In this document: positions 1-8,536 of the stretch, one piece after another
Layout: every line of letters starts with the position of its first letter
Position numbering within the stretch: position 1 is the stretch's first letter
NCBI GenBank assembly: GCA_034522055.1
Contig: JAXHLS010000002.1
Coordinates: forward strand, 1,860,001-1,924,000
DNA from: Gammaproteobacteria bacterium
GTDB lineage: Bacteria > Pseudomonadota > Gammaproteobacteria > JAABTG01
Direction: 5' to 3'
DNA length: 64,000 nucleotides
Translations under genes and position numbers: made by a program
Notes under the pieces: model-generated
Told to the model about the DNA's origin: nothing
The model's input: the letters and a program-made list of their open reading frames with translations, nothing else
The model's database searches: none

Positions 1-412
1 CCTGGTTCACGCCGTAGACGAACATGGGGGTGGTATCCTTGGAAGGGGCGCTCTGCACCACCTTCTTGGCCCCGGCGTCGATATGCTTCTGGCAGGTCTC
101 CTCGGTGAGGAAGAACCCGGTGCTCTCGATCACCAGTTCGGCGCCTACGTCGCCCCACGCCAGGTTGGCCGGGTCGCGCTCGGCGGTCAGGCGGATCTTC
201 TTGCCATTGACCACCATGTGGTTGCCGTCCACGGAGATATCGCCGTCGAAGTTGCCGTGCACCGAGTCGTACTTGAGCATGTAGGCCAGGTAATCGGCGT
301 CCAGCAGGTCGTTGATGCCCACCACTTCGAGATTCGGGAAGTCCTTGGCGATGGCGCGAAACGCCATGCGGCCGATACGGCCGAAGCCATTGATACCCAC
401 TTTGATTGTCAT
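1..412 (-). CDS. gap: Glyceraldehyde-3-phosphate dehydrogenase, type I (C-terminal part outside window)
   Basis: Reads on the minus strand from ATG at 412 and runs off the window start, so only about 137 N-terminal residues are present. The start [20 protein letters not shown] carries the GxGxxG NAD-binding motif, followed by [21 protein letters not shown] and [21 protein letters not shown], all typical of bacterial GAPDH. It interconverts glyceraldehyde-3-phosphate and 1,3-bisphosphoglycerate in the cytoplasm, in glycolysis/gluconeogenesis or the Calvin cycle. It lies 83 bp downstream of tkt on the same strand; tkt-gap is a common order in autotrophic proteobacteria, so co-transcription is likely. 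The catalytic Cys lies outside the window. Confidence 0.96.
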   Translation of the reverse strand, partial: MTIKVGINGFGRIGRMAFRAIAKDFPNLEVVGINDLLDADYLAYMLKYDSVHGNFDGDISVDGNHMVVNGKKIRLTAERDPANLAWGDVGAELVIESTGFFLTEETCQKHIDAGAKKVVQSAPSKDTTPMFVYGVNQ

Positions 413-495
413 CGCTTGCTCCTGAGTCTAACGGGTTGAAGGCCAGGACGCGGGTCGCACGGGCGCCGCTCCGGCGCCGTGCCCCCGCGCGTCGG

Positions 496-2511
496 TTAAA
501 TGATCTCTTGCACCGTTGCGGCCACGTTGTCCGCGGTGAAGCCGAACTCCTTGAAGAGGTCGCCGGCGGGGGCGGATTCGCCGAAGCGATCGAGGCCGAT
601 CACCTTGCCGTCCAGACCCACATACTTGTACCAGAAGCCGGTGATGCCGGCCTCCACCGCCACGCGGCGGGTGACGGCGGACGGGAGCACGGACTCTCGA
701 TAGGCGGCGTCCTGGGCGTCGAAGCGGTCACAGCTCGGCATGGACACCACCCGCACCTTGCCGCCGGCGCCGTTGAGCTGGTTGGCCGCTTCCACGGCGA
801 TGCCGACCTCCGAGCCGGTGGCGATGATGATGGCCTCCGGGCTGCCGCCGTCGGGGTCCACCAGCACGTAGCCGCCGCGGGCGATGTCCGCCAGTTGCTG
901 GTCACTCCGGTTCTGGTGAGCCAGGGCCTGACGCGAGAAGATGAGGGCCGTGGGGCCGTCGGTGCGCTCGATGGCCGCCTTCCACGCCACCGCCGATTCC
1001 ACCGCGTCGCCGGGCCGCCAGGTGGACATGTTGGGGGTGATGCGCAGGGTGGAGACCTGCTCCACCGGCTGGTGAGTGGGGCCGTCTTCCCCGAGGCCGA
1101 TGGAGTCATGGGTGTAGACGAAGATGGTGCGCAGCTTCATGAGGGAGGCCATGCGCACGGCGTTGCGGGCGTACTCCATGAACATCAGGAAGGTGGCGCC
1201 GTAGGGGATGAAGCCGCCGTGGAGGGCGATGCCGTTCATGATGGCGGACATGCCGAATTCCCGCACGCCGTAATACATGTAGTTGCCGCCGGCATCGTTC
1301 TTGGAGATGCCCTTGCTGCCGGACCAGATGGTGAGGTTGGAGCCCGCCAGGTCGGCGGAGCCGCCCAGGAACTCCGGCAGCGCAGGACCGAAGCCGTTCA
1401 AGGTGTTCTGGGAGGCCTTGCGTGAGGCGATGGTCTCGGCCTTCTCGTTGACCTGCCTGATGAAGGCGGCGGCGGTCTCCTCCCAGTCGGCGGGCAGGTC
1501 GCCGGCCATGCGGCGCTCGAACTCGGCGGCCTCGGCCGGGAACTCGGCGCGATAGGCCTCGAAGCGTTTCTGCCAGGCCGCCTCGGCGCTGCTGCCCGAC
1601 TCCTTCGCCGACCAGCCGTCATAGATATCCTGGGGCACCTCGAAGGGCGGGTGGCTCCAGCCCAGCTCCTTGCGCGTGAGTTCCACCTCGTCCTCCCCCA
1701 GGGGGGCGCCGTGGCATTCCTCCTTGCCCGCCTTGTTGGGGGAGCCGAAACCGATGACCGTCTTGCAGCAGATGAGGGTGGGCTGGTCGGTGTTGGCGCG
1801 GGCCTGTTCGATGGCCGCCTTCACGGCGGCGGCATCGTGACCGTCCACATCGCGGATGACGTGCCAGTTGTAGGCCTCGAAGCGGGCCGGGGTATCGTCG
1901 AGGAACCAGGCCGGTGTTTCGGCACCGCCCCGCACCTCGCCATCGATGGAGATGTTGTTGTCGTCGTAGAAGGCGACGAGCTTGCCGAGGCCCAGGGTGC
2001 CGGCCAGGGAGCTGGCCTCGTGGGAGATCCCTTCCATCATGCAGCCGTCCCCCAGAAACACGTAGGTACGGTGGTCCACGATGTCGTGGCCGGGACGGTT
2101 GAACTGGGCGGCCAGCACCTTCTCGGCCAGTGCCATGCCGATGGCGTTGGAGATACCCTGGCCGAGGGGGCCGGTGGTGGTCTCGACACCGGGGGCGTAA
2201 CCGTATTCCGGGTGGCCGGGGGTCTTGGAGTGGAGCTGGCGGAAGTTCTTGAGTTCTTCGATGGGGAGCGCATAGCCCGTCAGATGGAGCAACGAGTAGA
2301 CCAGCATGGAGCCATGGCCGTTGGACAAGACGAAGCGGTCACGGTCGGCCCACGAGGGGTTGGCCGGGTTGTGCTTCAGGTAGTCGTTCCACAGGACTTC
2401 GGCGATGTCAGCCATGCCCATGGGAGCACCGGGATGGCCGGATTTGGCTTTCTGGACCGCATCCATACTGAGGGCGCGGATGGCGTTGGCTAGTTCTCGT
2501 CGCGAAGGCAT
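496..2511 (-). CDS. tkt: Transketolase
   Basis: 671 residues, full length for the family. The N-terminus ([20 protein letters not shown]) is the transketolase signature and residues near 155 contain the thiamine diphosphate motif [13 protein letters not shown] with its downstream N. The central pyrimidine-binding domain contains the segment [17 protein letters not shown]. It transfers two-carbon ketol units between sugar phosphates in the pentose phosphate and Calvin cycles, using Mg2+ and thiamine diphosphate. It is followed by gap on the same strand and faces divergently to metK across about 440 bp, so its promoter should lie in 2512-2700. Confidence 0.97.
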   Translation of the reverse strand: MPSRRELANAIRALSMDAVQKAKSGHPGAPMGMADIAEVLWNDYLKHNPANPSWADRDRFVLSNGHGSMLVYSLLHLTGYALPIEELKNFRQLHSKTPGHPEYGYAPGVETTTGPLGQGISNAIGMALAEKVLAAQFNRPGHDIVDHRTYVFLGDGCMMEGISHEASSLAGTLGLGKLVAFYDDNNISIDGEVRGGAETPAWFLDDTPARFEAYNWHVIRDVDGHDAAAVKAAIEQARANTDQPTLICCKTVIGFGSPNKAGKEECHGAPLGEDEVELTRKELGWSHPPFEVPQDIYDGWSAKESGSSAEAAWQKRFEAYRAEFPAEAAEFERRMAGDLPADWEETAAAFIRQVNEKAETIASRKASQNTLNGFGPALPEFLGGSADLAGSNLTIWSGSKGISKNDAGGNYMYYGVREFGMSAIMNGIALHGGFIPYGATFLMFMEYARNAVRMASLMKLRTIFVYTHDSIGLGEDGPTHQPVEQVSTLRITPNMSTWRPGDAVESAVAWKAAIERTDGPTALIFSRQALAHQNRSDQQLADIARGGYVLVDPDGGSPEAIIIATGSEVGIAVEAANQLNGAGGKVRVVSMPSCDRFDAQDAAYRESVLPSAVTRRVAVEAGITGFWYKYVGLDGKVIGLDRFGESAPAGDLFKEFGFTADNVAATVQEII

Positions 2512-2837
2512 AGGGTTCTCCTCAACAGCGTTTCGATTATCGAAATGGCGTGGTGGGATGATCCAGGGGGTTCTACGGGACGTCTAGGCGGTGTAGGCCG
2601 CTATTCATCCCGGAGATGGACCATCCGTATAAACTCGGTACAGGACAGGACGTTGCCGAGGTCTTCCCTCTAAATCCTCATCTCCTTAGATTCGCGAAGG
2701 GGTACAAGCCCATCCTTTATCAGCAAACGCTGTATTCTCCATTAACAGTGGGGTTACAGCAATAGCAGTCTCTTATAGGGGCACAAATACCTTTTTATCT
2801 TCACGCCATAATTAATGCCGGCTGACTTAAGTCGTCC
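2512..2837. other. Divergent intergenic region between tkt and metK
   Basis: About 330 bp without a convincing gene. It turns AT-rich from about 2690, for example around the ATACCTTTTTATCTTC stretch near 2790, unlike the flanking coding DNA. It must hold the minus-strand promoter for tkt-gap and probably a plus-strand promoter for metK, but no -35/-10 pair stands out clearly enough to be called. Confidence 0.5.
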
Positions 2838-2912
2838 GGCAAAGGAGGTCCGGCTTGTGTTAGACTTGATTGCTTCTGACTCGAACTAATTTGGCTCGCG
2901 CCCTCCTTTGGC
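2838..2912 (+). promoter_or_regulatory. Possible structured 5' leader of metK
   Basis: CAAAGGAGG at 2840-2848 is exactly complementary to CCTCCTTTG at 2902-2910, giving a 9-bp stem closing a loop of about 53 nt, 46 nt upstream of the metK start. The left arm looks like a strong Shine-Dalgarno sequence and the right arm like an anti-Shine-Dalgarno sequence, but no good ORF follows the left arm. I do not recognise a known SAM riboswitch class here. The pairing is seen in the sequence; a regulatory role is inference. Confidence 0.3.
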
Positions 2913-2955
2913 GCATCAAGAGCCTATTAAATCATTGACTTAGGTGGATAAACAT

Positions 2956-4116
2956 ATGTCCAAATCATATCTCTTTACTTCTGAATCCGTGTCCGAGGGA
3001 CATCCCGACAAGGTGGCCGACCAGATTTCGGACGCCATCCTGGATGCCCTTCTGGAGCAGGATCCCAACAGCCGCGTGGCCGTGGAGACCATGATCAAGA
3101 CCGGCGCCGTCATCGTCGGCGGCGAGGTCACCACCGAGGCATGGGTCGATCTGGATGACCTGGTGCGCGGGGTGGTGTGCGACATCGGCTACACCAGCTC
3201 CGACGTGGGTTTCGACGGCAGCACCTGCGCCGTCATGTCCCTGGTGGGCAAGCAGTCCTCCGACATCGCCATGGGCGTGGACCGCTCCAAGCCCGAGGAG
3301 CAGGGCGCCGGCGACCAGGGCCTCATGTTCGGTTACGCCGACAACGAGACCGACGTGCTCATGCCGGCCCCCATCACCTTCGCCCACCGCCTGGTGCAGC
3401 GCCAGTCCGAGATGCGCAAATCCAAGGTGCTGCCGTGGCTGCGCCCGGATGCCAAGAGCCAGGTGACCTTCCGTTACGACAACGGCAAGGTGGCGGGCAT
3501 CGATGCGGTGGTTCTGTCCACCCAGCATGACCCGGACGTGGACCAGAAGCACCTGGTGGAGGCCGTGATGGAGACCATCATCGAGCCGGTGCTGCCCAAG
3601 GAGTGGCTGCACAAGGACACCAAGTACCACATCAACCCCACCGGCAGCTTCGTCATCGGTGGCCCCGTGGGCGACTGCGGACTCACCGGCCGCAAGATCA
3701 TCGTCGACACCTATGGCGGCGCCGCCCGTCATGGCGGTGGCGCCTTCTCCGGCAAGGACCCCAGCAAGGTGGACCGGTCCGCGGCCTACGCGGCGCGTTA
3801 TGTGGCCAAGAACATCGTCGCCGGCGGGCTGGCCGATCGTTGCGAGATCCAGGTGTCCTATGCCATCGGTGTCGCCGAGCCCACCTCCATCGCCGTGGAG
3901 ACCTTCGGTACCGGCCGCATCCCGGATGATCGCATCGTCGCCCTGGTGCGCGAGCACTTCGACCTGCGTCCCTACGGCATCCTCCAGATGCTGGACGCCA
4001 TCCGGCCCATCTACCGCAAGACCGCGGCCTATGGCCACTTCGGTCGCGAGGAGCCGGAATTCACCTGGGAAAAGACCGACAAGGCCGAGGCCCTGCGGTC
4101 AGCCGCGAAGCTGTAA
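2956..4116 (+). CDS. metK: S-adenosylmethionine synthetase
   Basis: 386 residues from ATG 2956. AGGTGG at 2942-2947 is a well-spaced ribosome-binding site; a GTG at 2944 in the same frame would overlap it and is less likely. Motifs: [15 protein letters not shown] at the N-terminus (ATP/methionine loop), [12 protein letters not shown] near residue 118 and [19 protein letters not shown] (P-loop-like phosphate binding) near residue 260. It makes SAM from ATP and methionine. It is followed by the SAH riboswitch, ahcY and metF, so the stretch covers most of the activated methyl cycle. Confidence 0.98.
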   Translation: MSKSYLFTSESVSEGHPDKVADQISDAILDALLEQDPNSRVAVETMIKTGAVIVGGEVTTEAWVDLDDLVRGVVCDIGYTSSDVGFDGSTCAVMSLVGKQSSDIAMGVDRSKPEEQGAGDQGLMFGYADNETDVLMPAPITFAHRLVQRQSEMRKSKVLPWLRPDAKSQVTFRYDNGKVAGIDAVVLSTQHDPDVDQKHLVEAVMETIIEPVLPKEWLHKDTKYHINPTGSFVIGGPVGDCGLTGRKIIVDTYGGAARHGGGAFSGKDPSKVDRSAAYAARYVAKNIVAGGLADRCEIQVSYAIGVAEPTSIAVETFGTGRIPDDRIVALVREHFDLRPYGILQMLDAIRPIYRKTAAYGHFGREEPEFTWEKTDKAEALRSAAKL

Positions 4117-4271
4117 GCCGTAGGCTTACAGCCAATTTTCAACTTTGAATTGTGAATTTTGAATTCCCTGTTTTGAGGCTCGCTCCGCTCGCTGTCTTTT
4201 TAAATAAAAAAGATTGTGCGCGCAGCGCACGCCTCAATTAAAAATTAAAAATTCATAATTATTTCCACCTC
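4117..4271. other. AT-rich metK-ahcY spacer
   Basis: Strongly AT-rich, with repeated AATTTTGAATT / AATTAAAAATT-type words, in a GC-rich genome. TTGAGGC near 4175 and GCCTCAA near 4232 form an inverted repeat enclosing a TGCGCGCAGCGCA hairpin, which may act as a weak terminator after metK. No gene seen. Confidence 0.4.
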
Positions 4272-4358
4272 CCTCCCGAGGAGCGCTGCAACAGGAGCCA
4301 TTCCTGCCAGGCTCGGGTTAAAGGGGACATACCCATCAGTTTTGAACCGCGCTCTTCT
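4272..4358 (+). promoter_or_regulatory. SAH (S-adenosylhomocysteine) riboswitch
   Basis: Contains the conserved core CCCGAGGAGCGCTGCAAC (4275-4292) and GCCAGGCTCGGG (4306-4317). P1 pairs CCCGAG 4275-4280 with CTCGGG 4312-4317. An internal hairpin pairs CAGGA 4292-4296 with TCCTG 4302-4306. The pseudoknot pairs GAGCGC 4281-4286 with GCGCTC 4349-4354. This is the H-type pseudoknot architecture of the SAH riboswitch, whose family turns on SAH-recycling genes when SAH accumulates. It lies 25 nt before the ahcY start and just upstream of its AGAGGAGA ribosome-binding site, so control of ahcY expression is expected. Confidence 0.93.
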
Positions 4359-4382
4359 TACTACACGTTAAGAGGAGAACTC

Positions 4383-5801
4383 ATGAACGCTCCAGACACA
4401 GGATTTACAGATTTCAAGGTCGCCGATATCAGTCTCGCAGACTGGGGGCGCAAGGAAATGGCCATCGCCGAGACCGAGATGCCGGGCCTCATGGCCCTGC
4501 GCGAGAAGTACGGTGCCAGCAAGCCCCTGAAGGGCGCCAAGATCACCGGCTCCCTGCACATGACCATCCAGACCGCGGTCCTCATCGAGACCCTGGCTGA
4601 GCTCGGCGCCGAGATCCGCTGGGCCTCCTGCAACATCTTCTCCACCCAGGACCACGCCGCGGCTGCCGTTGCCGCCGCCGGCATCCCCGTCTACGCCTGG
4701 AAGGGCGAGACCCTGGAGGAGTACTGGTGGTGCACCGAGCAGGCCCTCACCTGGCCGGGTGACGATGGCCCCAACATGATCCTCGACGACGGTGGCGACG
4801 CCACCCTGCTGGTGCACAAGGGCACCGAGTTCGAGAAGGCGGGCGCCGTGCCCGACGCCGCCGCCGATGATCCCGAGGAATGGCGCGTCATCGTCCAGAC
4901 CCTCAAGGCCTCCGTGGCCGCCGATCCCCAGAAGTGGACCCGCATCGGCAAGCAGGTGATGGGCGTCACCGAGGAGACCACCACCGGCGTGCATCGTCTG
5001 TACGAGATGTTCAAGAACGGCGATCTGCTGTTCCCCGCCATGAACGTCAACGACTCGGTGACCAAGTCCAAGTTCGACAACCTCTACGGCTGTCGCGAGT
5101 CCCTGGTGGACGGCATCAAGCGGGCCACCGACGTCATGGTGGCGGGCAAGGTGGCCCTGGTGTGCGGCTACGGCGACGTGGGCAAGGGTTCCGCCCAGTC
5201 CCTGCGCGGCCTCGGCGCCAACGTGTGGATCACGGAGATCGACCCCATCTGCGCCCTCCAGGCGGCGATGGAAGGCTACCGCGTGGTCACCACCGAGGAG
5301 GCCCTGCCGGTGGCCGATATCTACGTCACCACCACGGGCAACAAGGACATCCTCACCTACGAGCACATGGCCAACATGAAGGACCAGGCCATCGTCTGCA
5401 ACATCGGCCACTTCGACAACGAGATCCAGGTGGAGAAGCTCAAGCAGCACGAGTGGATCAACATCAAGCCCCAGGTGGACCAGATCGTGTTCCCCGACGG
5501 CCATCGCATCACCCTGCTGGCCGAAGGCCGCCTGGTGAACCTGGGCTGCGCCACCGGCCACCCCAGCTTCGTGATGTCCAACTCCTTCACCAACCAGGTG
5601 CTGGCGCAGATCGAGTTCTTCACCAAGCCCGAGGAATATCCCATCGGCGTCTACATCCTGCCCAAGCACCTCGACGAGGAGGTGGCGCGCCTGCATCTGG
5701 AGAAGATCGGCGTCCATCTGACCCGGCTGACCCAGGACCAGGCCGACTATATCGGCGTGCCCGTGGACGGTCCCTACAAGTCCGACCACTACCGCTACTG
5801 A
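4383..5801 (+). CDS. ahcY: Adenosylhomocysteinase (S-adenosylhomocysteine hydrolase)
   Basis: 472 residues, the long bacterial form. ATG 4383 follows AGAGGAGA at 4371-4378. Recognisable segments: [20 protein letters not shown] at the N-terminus, the substrate region [16 protein letters not shown], the NAD-binding loop [13 protein letters not shown] near residue 260, and the C-terminal YKSDHYRY that completes a neighbouring active site in the tetramer. It splits SAH into adenosine and homocysteine, relieving product inhibition of methyltransferases. Expression is probably induced by SAH through the upstream riboswitch. Confidence 0.98.
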   Translation: MNAPDTGFTDFKVADISLADWGRKEMAIAETEMPGLMALREKYGASKPLKGAKITGSLHMTIQTAVLIETLAELGAEIRWASCNIFSTQDHAAAAVAAAGIPVYAWKGETLEEYWWCTEQALTWPGDDGPNMILDDGGDATLLVHKGTEFEKAGAVPDAAADDPEEWRVIVQTLKASVAADPQKWTRIGKQVMGVTEETTTGVHRLYEMFKNGDLLFPAMNVNDSVTKSKFDNLYGCRESLVDGIKRATDVMVAGKVALVCGYGDVGKGSAQSLRGLGANVWITEIDPICALQAAMEGYRVVTTEEALPVADIYVTTTGNKDILTYEHMANMKDQAIVCNIGHFDNEIQVEKLKQHEWINIKPQVDQIVFPDGHRITLLAEGRLVNLGCATGHPSFVMSNSFTNQVLAQIEFFTKPEEYPIGVYILPKHLDEEVARLHLEKIGVHLTRLTQDQADYIGVPVDGPYKSDHYRY

Positions 5802-6085
5802 CGTTCATGGGGCGAGGCGCTCCGCACCCATACGATGAAAGGTCGCCGCGCCCCGGAACGTTCCCTCACCCGATCCCTCTCCCCGAGGGAGCGGGGGCCG
5901 GTAGTGTGCCTCCGGCACGTCTTTCACATTAATGAGGCCGCAGCGTAACGGCCGGCGACCCCGCTGGGCGAGGAGTGCCATGAGGCACCCCCCGCCCCGG
6001 CGGGGCCTCCGCGGCGCCTGTGTAAGCGCGGCGTCACGGGCGGTTATGGTCCCGCCGCCGGTCGTTGCCTCCTGCGAGATATCCT
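5802..6085. other. ahcY-metF spacer
   Basis: 284 bp without a gene. It contains small hairpins: a GTGCC/GGCAC stem near 5978-5991 and CCCCGCC/GGCGGGG near 5992-6007, plus CTCTCCCCGAGGGAG near 5877. A GCGAGGAGTGCC stretch superficially resembles an SAH riboswitch core, but the CCAGGCTCGG half is missing. No clear promoter or terminator. Confidence 0.4.
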
Positions 6086-6922
6086 ATGAAACAATTGAAT
6101 AATCTGAGCTTCGAACTCTTTCCGCCCAAGACGGAAGAGGGCATGGAGAACATGCAGGCGGCGGTGGCCGAACTCACCGCTGCCAAACCCGACTACTTCT
6201 CCGTCACCTTCGGTGCCGGCGGCTCCACCCGCGACCGCACCTTCGCCACCGTCGACTGGCTCATGGGCCAGGGCATAGACGCCGCGCCCCACATCTCCTG
6301 CATCGGCGCCAGCCGCGAGGAGATGGCCGCCCTGCTGGCCCGCTACCGGGAAAAGGGCGTCAAGCGCCTGGTGGCCCTGCGCGGCGACCTGCCCTCGGGC
6401 GCGGGCTCCAGTGCCCTGGGCGACCTCCACTACGCCAACGAACTGGTGTCCTTCATCCGCGAGGACAGCGGCGACCACTTCCAGGTGGAGGTGGCCGCCT
6501 ACCCCGAGGTGCACCCCCAGGCGAAGAACGCCAGGGCCGACCTGGAGAACTTCAAGCGCAAGGTGGATGCCGGGGCCGACGGTGCCATCACCCAGTACTT
6601 TTTCAATGCCGAGGCCTACTTCCGCTTCGTCGAGGAGTGCCAGGGGCTCGGCGTGGAGATAGCCATCATCCCCGGCATCATGCCCGTCACCAACTACTCC
6701 CAGCTCGCCCGCTTCTCGGATGCCTGTGGTGCCGACATCCCGCGCTGGATGCGCAAGCGCCTGGAGGGCTTCGGCGACGACCTGGAGTCCATCCGTGCCT
6801 TCGGCGAGGAGGTGGTGACGCGGTTGTGCCAGGAACTGGTGGACGGGGGCGCGCCGGGACTGCACTTCTATACCATGAATCGCTCCACGGCGACCCTGAA
6901 AGTGCTGAGCAATCTCACGTGA
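6086..6922 (+). CDS. metF: Methylenetetrahydrofolate reductase
   Basis: 278 residues from ATG 6086; the upstream in-frame TTG 6065 would add residues not typical of the family. MetF hallmarks: LSFELFPPKTEEGMENM at the N-terminus, DYFSVTFGAGGSTRD near residue 40, LVALRGDLP near 100 and ITQYFFNAEAYFRFV near 170. It is an FAD-containing TIM-barrel enzyme that reduces 5,10-methylene-THF to 5-methyl-THF, the methyl donor for methionine synthesis. Position after metK-ahcY makes it the third methyl-cycle gene of the cluster. Confidence 0.97.
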   Translation: MKQLNNLSFELFPPKTEEGMENMQAAVAELTAAKPDYFSVTFGAGGSTRDRTFATVDWLMGQGIDAAPHISCIGASREEMAALLARYREKGVKRLVALRGDLPSGAGSSALGDLHYANELVSFIREDSGDHFQVEVAAYPEVHPQAKNARADLENFKRKVDAGADGAITQYFFNAEAYFRFVEECQGLGVEIAIIPGIMPVTNYSQLARFSDACGADIPRWMRKRLEGFGDDLESIRAFGEEVVTRLCQELVDGGAPGLHFYTMNRSTATLKVLSNLT

Positions 6923-7089
6923 TAACAGTGGGTTGAGATAATTAGCTGACATAAATTCGAACAAATTGCTAGACTTGGATCGATGATGTGCACGGCAATC
7001 GATCCAGTGGGATGGGCGGGCCATGCCGGCGTTCGCGAGGCGCCGGCATGGCGGCATGGCGTCCCGGGCCCGTGAATGGATCCCCGACC

Positions 7090-8511
7090 ATGGACGGCGG
7101 CACCCCACCGGCCCTGTTGCTGGTGGACGACGACCCCCTCATCGCCGATGCCCTGGAGTTCGTCCTCGCCGAGGACTACACGGTGGCCACGGCCCGTTCG
7201 CGCCCCGAGGCCAGGGCCATCCTCCAGAGCGGACGGTCGGCGCCGCTGCTGGCCCTGGTGGACCTCGGCCTGCCGCCGGACACCCATGTGCCCGATGAGG
7301 GTTTCCAGCTCATCCAGGAACTCCTCGCCTTCAATCCGCGGGTGAAGATCCTGGTGCTGTCGGGGCAGAGCGGCCGTGCCAATATCCAGCACGCCCTGAC
7401 CCTCGGCGCGGTGGACTTCATCCCCAAGCCCACGGACACGGAACTCCTCAAGGCCCGGCTGGCCCATCAGCTGATGATCCTGGAGGCCGAGAGCGACGCC
7501 GCCGAGGCCCAGCCGGACGGCTGCAACATCCTCGGTGACAGCCCCCCCATACGCACCCTGCGGGAGCAGATAGACCAGTTCGCCGACACCCCGTTTCCCG
7601 TTCTGGTGGAGGGGGAATCGGGCGTCGGCAAGGAACTGGTGGCCGAGTGCCTGCACCGCCTCAGCCGTCGCGCCGGCGAGCCCTCACTCATCATCAACTG
7701 TGCCGCCATCGCCGCCGAGTTGCTGGAGGCCCAGCTCTTCGGTCACGCCAAGGGCGCCTACACCGGGGCCGCCACCGCAAAGGCCGGCTTCTTCGAGGAT
7801 GCCGGCCGCGGTACCCTGTTCCTGGACGAGATCGGCGATTTTCCCCTCGACCTCCAACCCAAGCTGCTGCGGGTGCTGGAGAATGGCGAGTACTACCGGG
7901 TGGGGGAGACGCGCCCGCGTACCGCCCAGGCCCGTATCGTCGCCGCCACCAACCGTGACCTGCGGGAAGAGGTGCGGGCCGGGCGTTTTCGTGAAGACCT
8001 CTACCACCGCCTGAGTGTGCTGACCATCCGTGTGCCGCCGCTGCGGGAGCGGGGCGACGACCGTATACTGCTGCTGGAGCGCTTCCGCCGTCTCTACAGC
8101 CGCGGTTCCGTCCCCTTCAGGCTCACGGAGCAGGCGGTGCAACGCCTCGCCGCCTATGGTTTCCCCGGCAACGTGCGCGAGCTGCGCAACATCGTCATCC
8201 GCCTGACCGCCAAGTACGCGGGACGGGAGGTCGACGAAGCGGCCCTGGCCCTGGAGCTGGAGACCGGCGTGGTCGCCCGGGTCGCGAGGGAGGAGGGCAG
8301 CGATGAGGCGGTGCAGTTGGAACTGGTGAAGCAGGGTTTCCGCCTGGACGAGGTGTTGGACCGCTGGGAACAGCGTTATATTCGCACCGCCCTGGAACTC
8401 ACGGGCGGCAACCTGAGCCAGGCCGCGCGCATGCTGGGGGTGAACCGCACCACCCTGTACAGCCGGCTCCAGCGGCTGGGCATGGATGCCGACGCGTCCT
8501 CCCGTCATTGA
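7090..8511 (+). CDS. Sigma54-dependent response regulator (PrsR/NtrC-like)
   Basis: 473 residues from ATG 7090; GTG 7075 and 6988 are in frame but poorly supported. Receiver domain 1-120: LLLVDDDP acidic patch, phospho-acceptor Asp58 in ALVDLGLPPD, Lys in PKPTD. AAA+ domain about 140-375: Walker A GESGVGKE, GAYTGA loop (the Tyr variant of GAFTGA that contacts sigma54), Walker B GTLFLDEIGD, arginine region NVRELRN. Fis-type HTH at the C-terminus (GGNLSQAARMLGVNRTTLYS). The receiver resembles PrsR, the regulator associated with PEP-CTERM/exosortase systems. It sits immediately upstream of the pilus operon; the histidine kinase at 24439-26187 at the far end of the cluster is a plausible partner (inference). 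Confidence 0.93.
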   Translation: MDGGTPPALLLVDDDPLIADALEFVLAEDYTVATARSRPEARAILQSGRSAPLLALVDLGLPPDTHVPDEGFQLIQELLAFNPRVKILVLSGQSGRANIQHALTLGAVDFIPKPTDTELLKARLAHQLMILEAESDAAEAQPDGCNILGDSPPIRTLREQIDQFADTPFPVLVEGESGVGKELVAECLHRLSRRAGEPSLIINCAAIAAELLEAQLFGHAKGAYTGAATAKAGFFEDAGRGTLFLDEIGDFPLDLQPKLLRVLENGEYYRVGETRPRTAQARIVAATNRDLREEVRAGRFREDLYHRLSVLTIRVPPLRERGDDRILLLERFRRLYSRGSVPFRLTEQAVQRLAAYGFPGNVRELRNIVIRLTAKYAGREVDEAALALELETGVVARVAREEGSDEAVQLELVKQGFRLDEVLDRWEQRYIRTALELTGGNLSQAARMLGVNRTTLYSRLQRLGMDADASSRH

Positions 8512-8536
8512 AACCGCAGCCCACGACTAAGCCTTC

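Noticed and set aside
5940-6010. Second SAH-riboswitch-like sequence before metF
   Set aside because: GCGAGGAGTGCC resembles the core, but the conserved CCAGGCTCGG half and a pseudoknot partner are missing.
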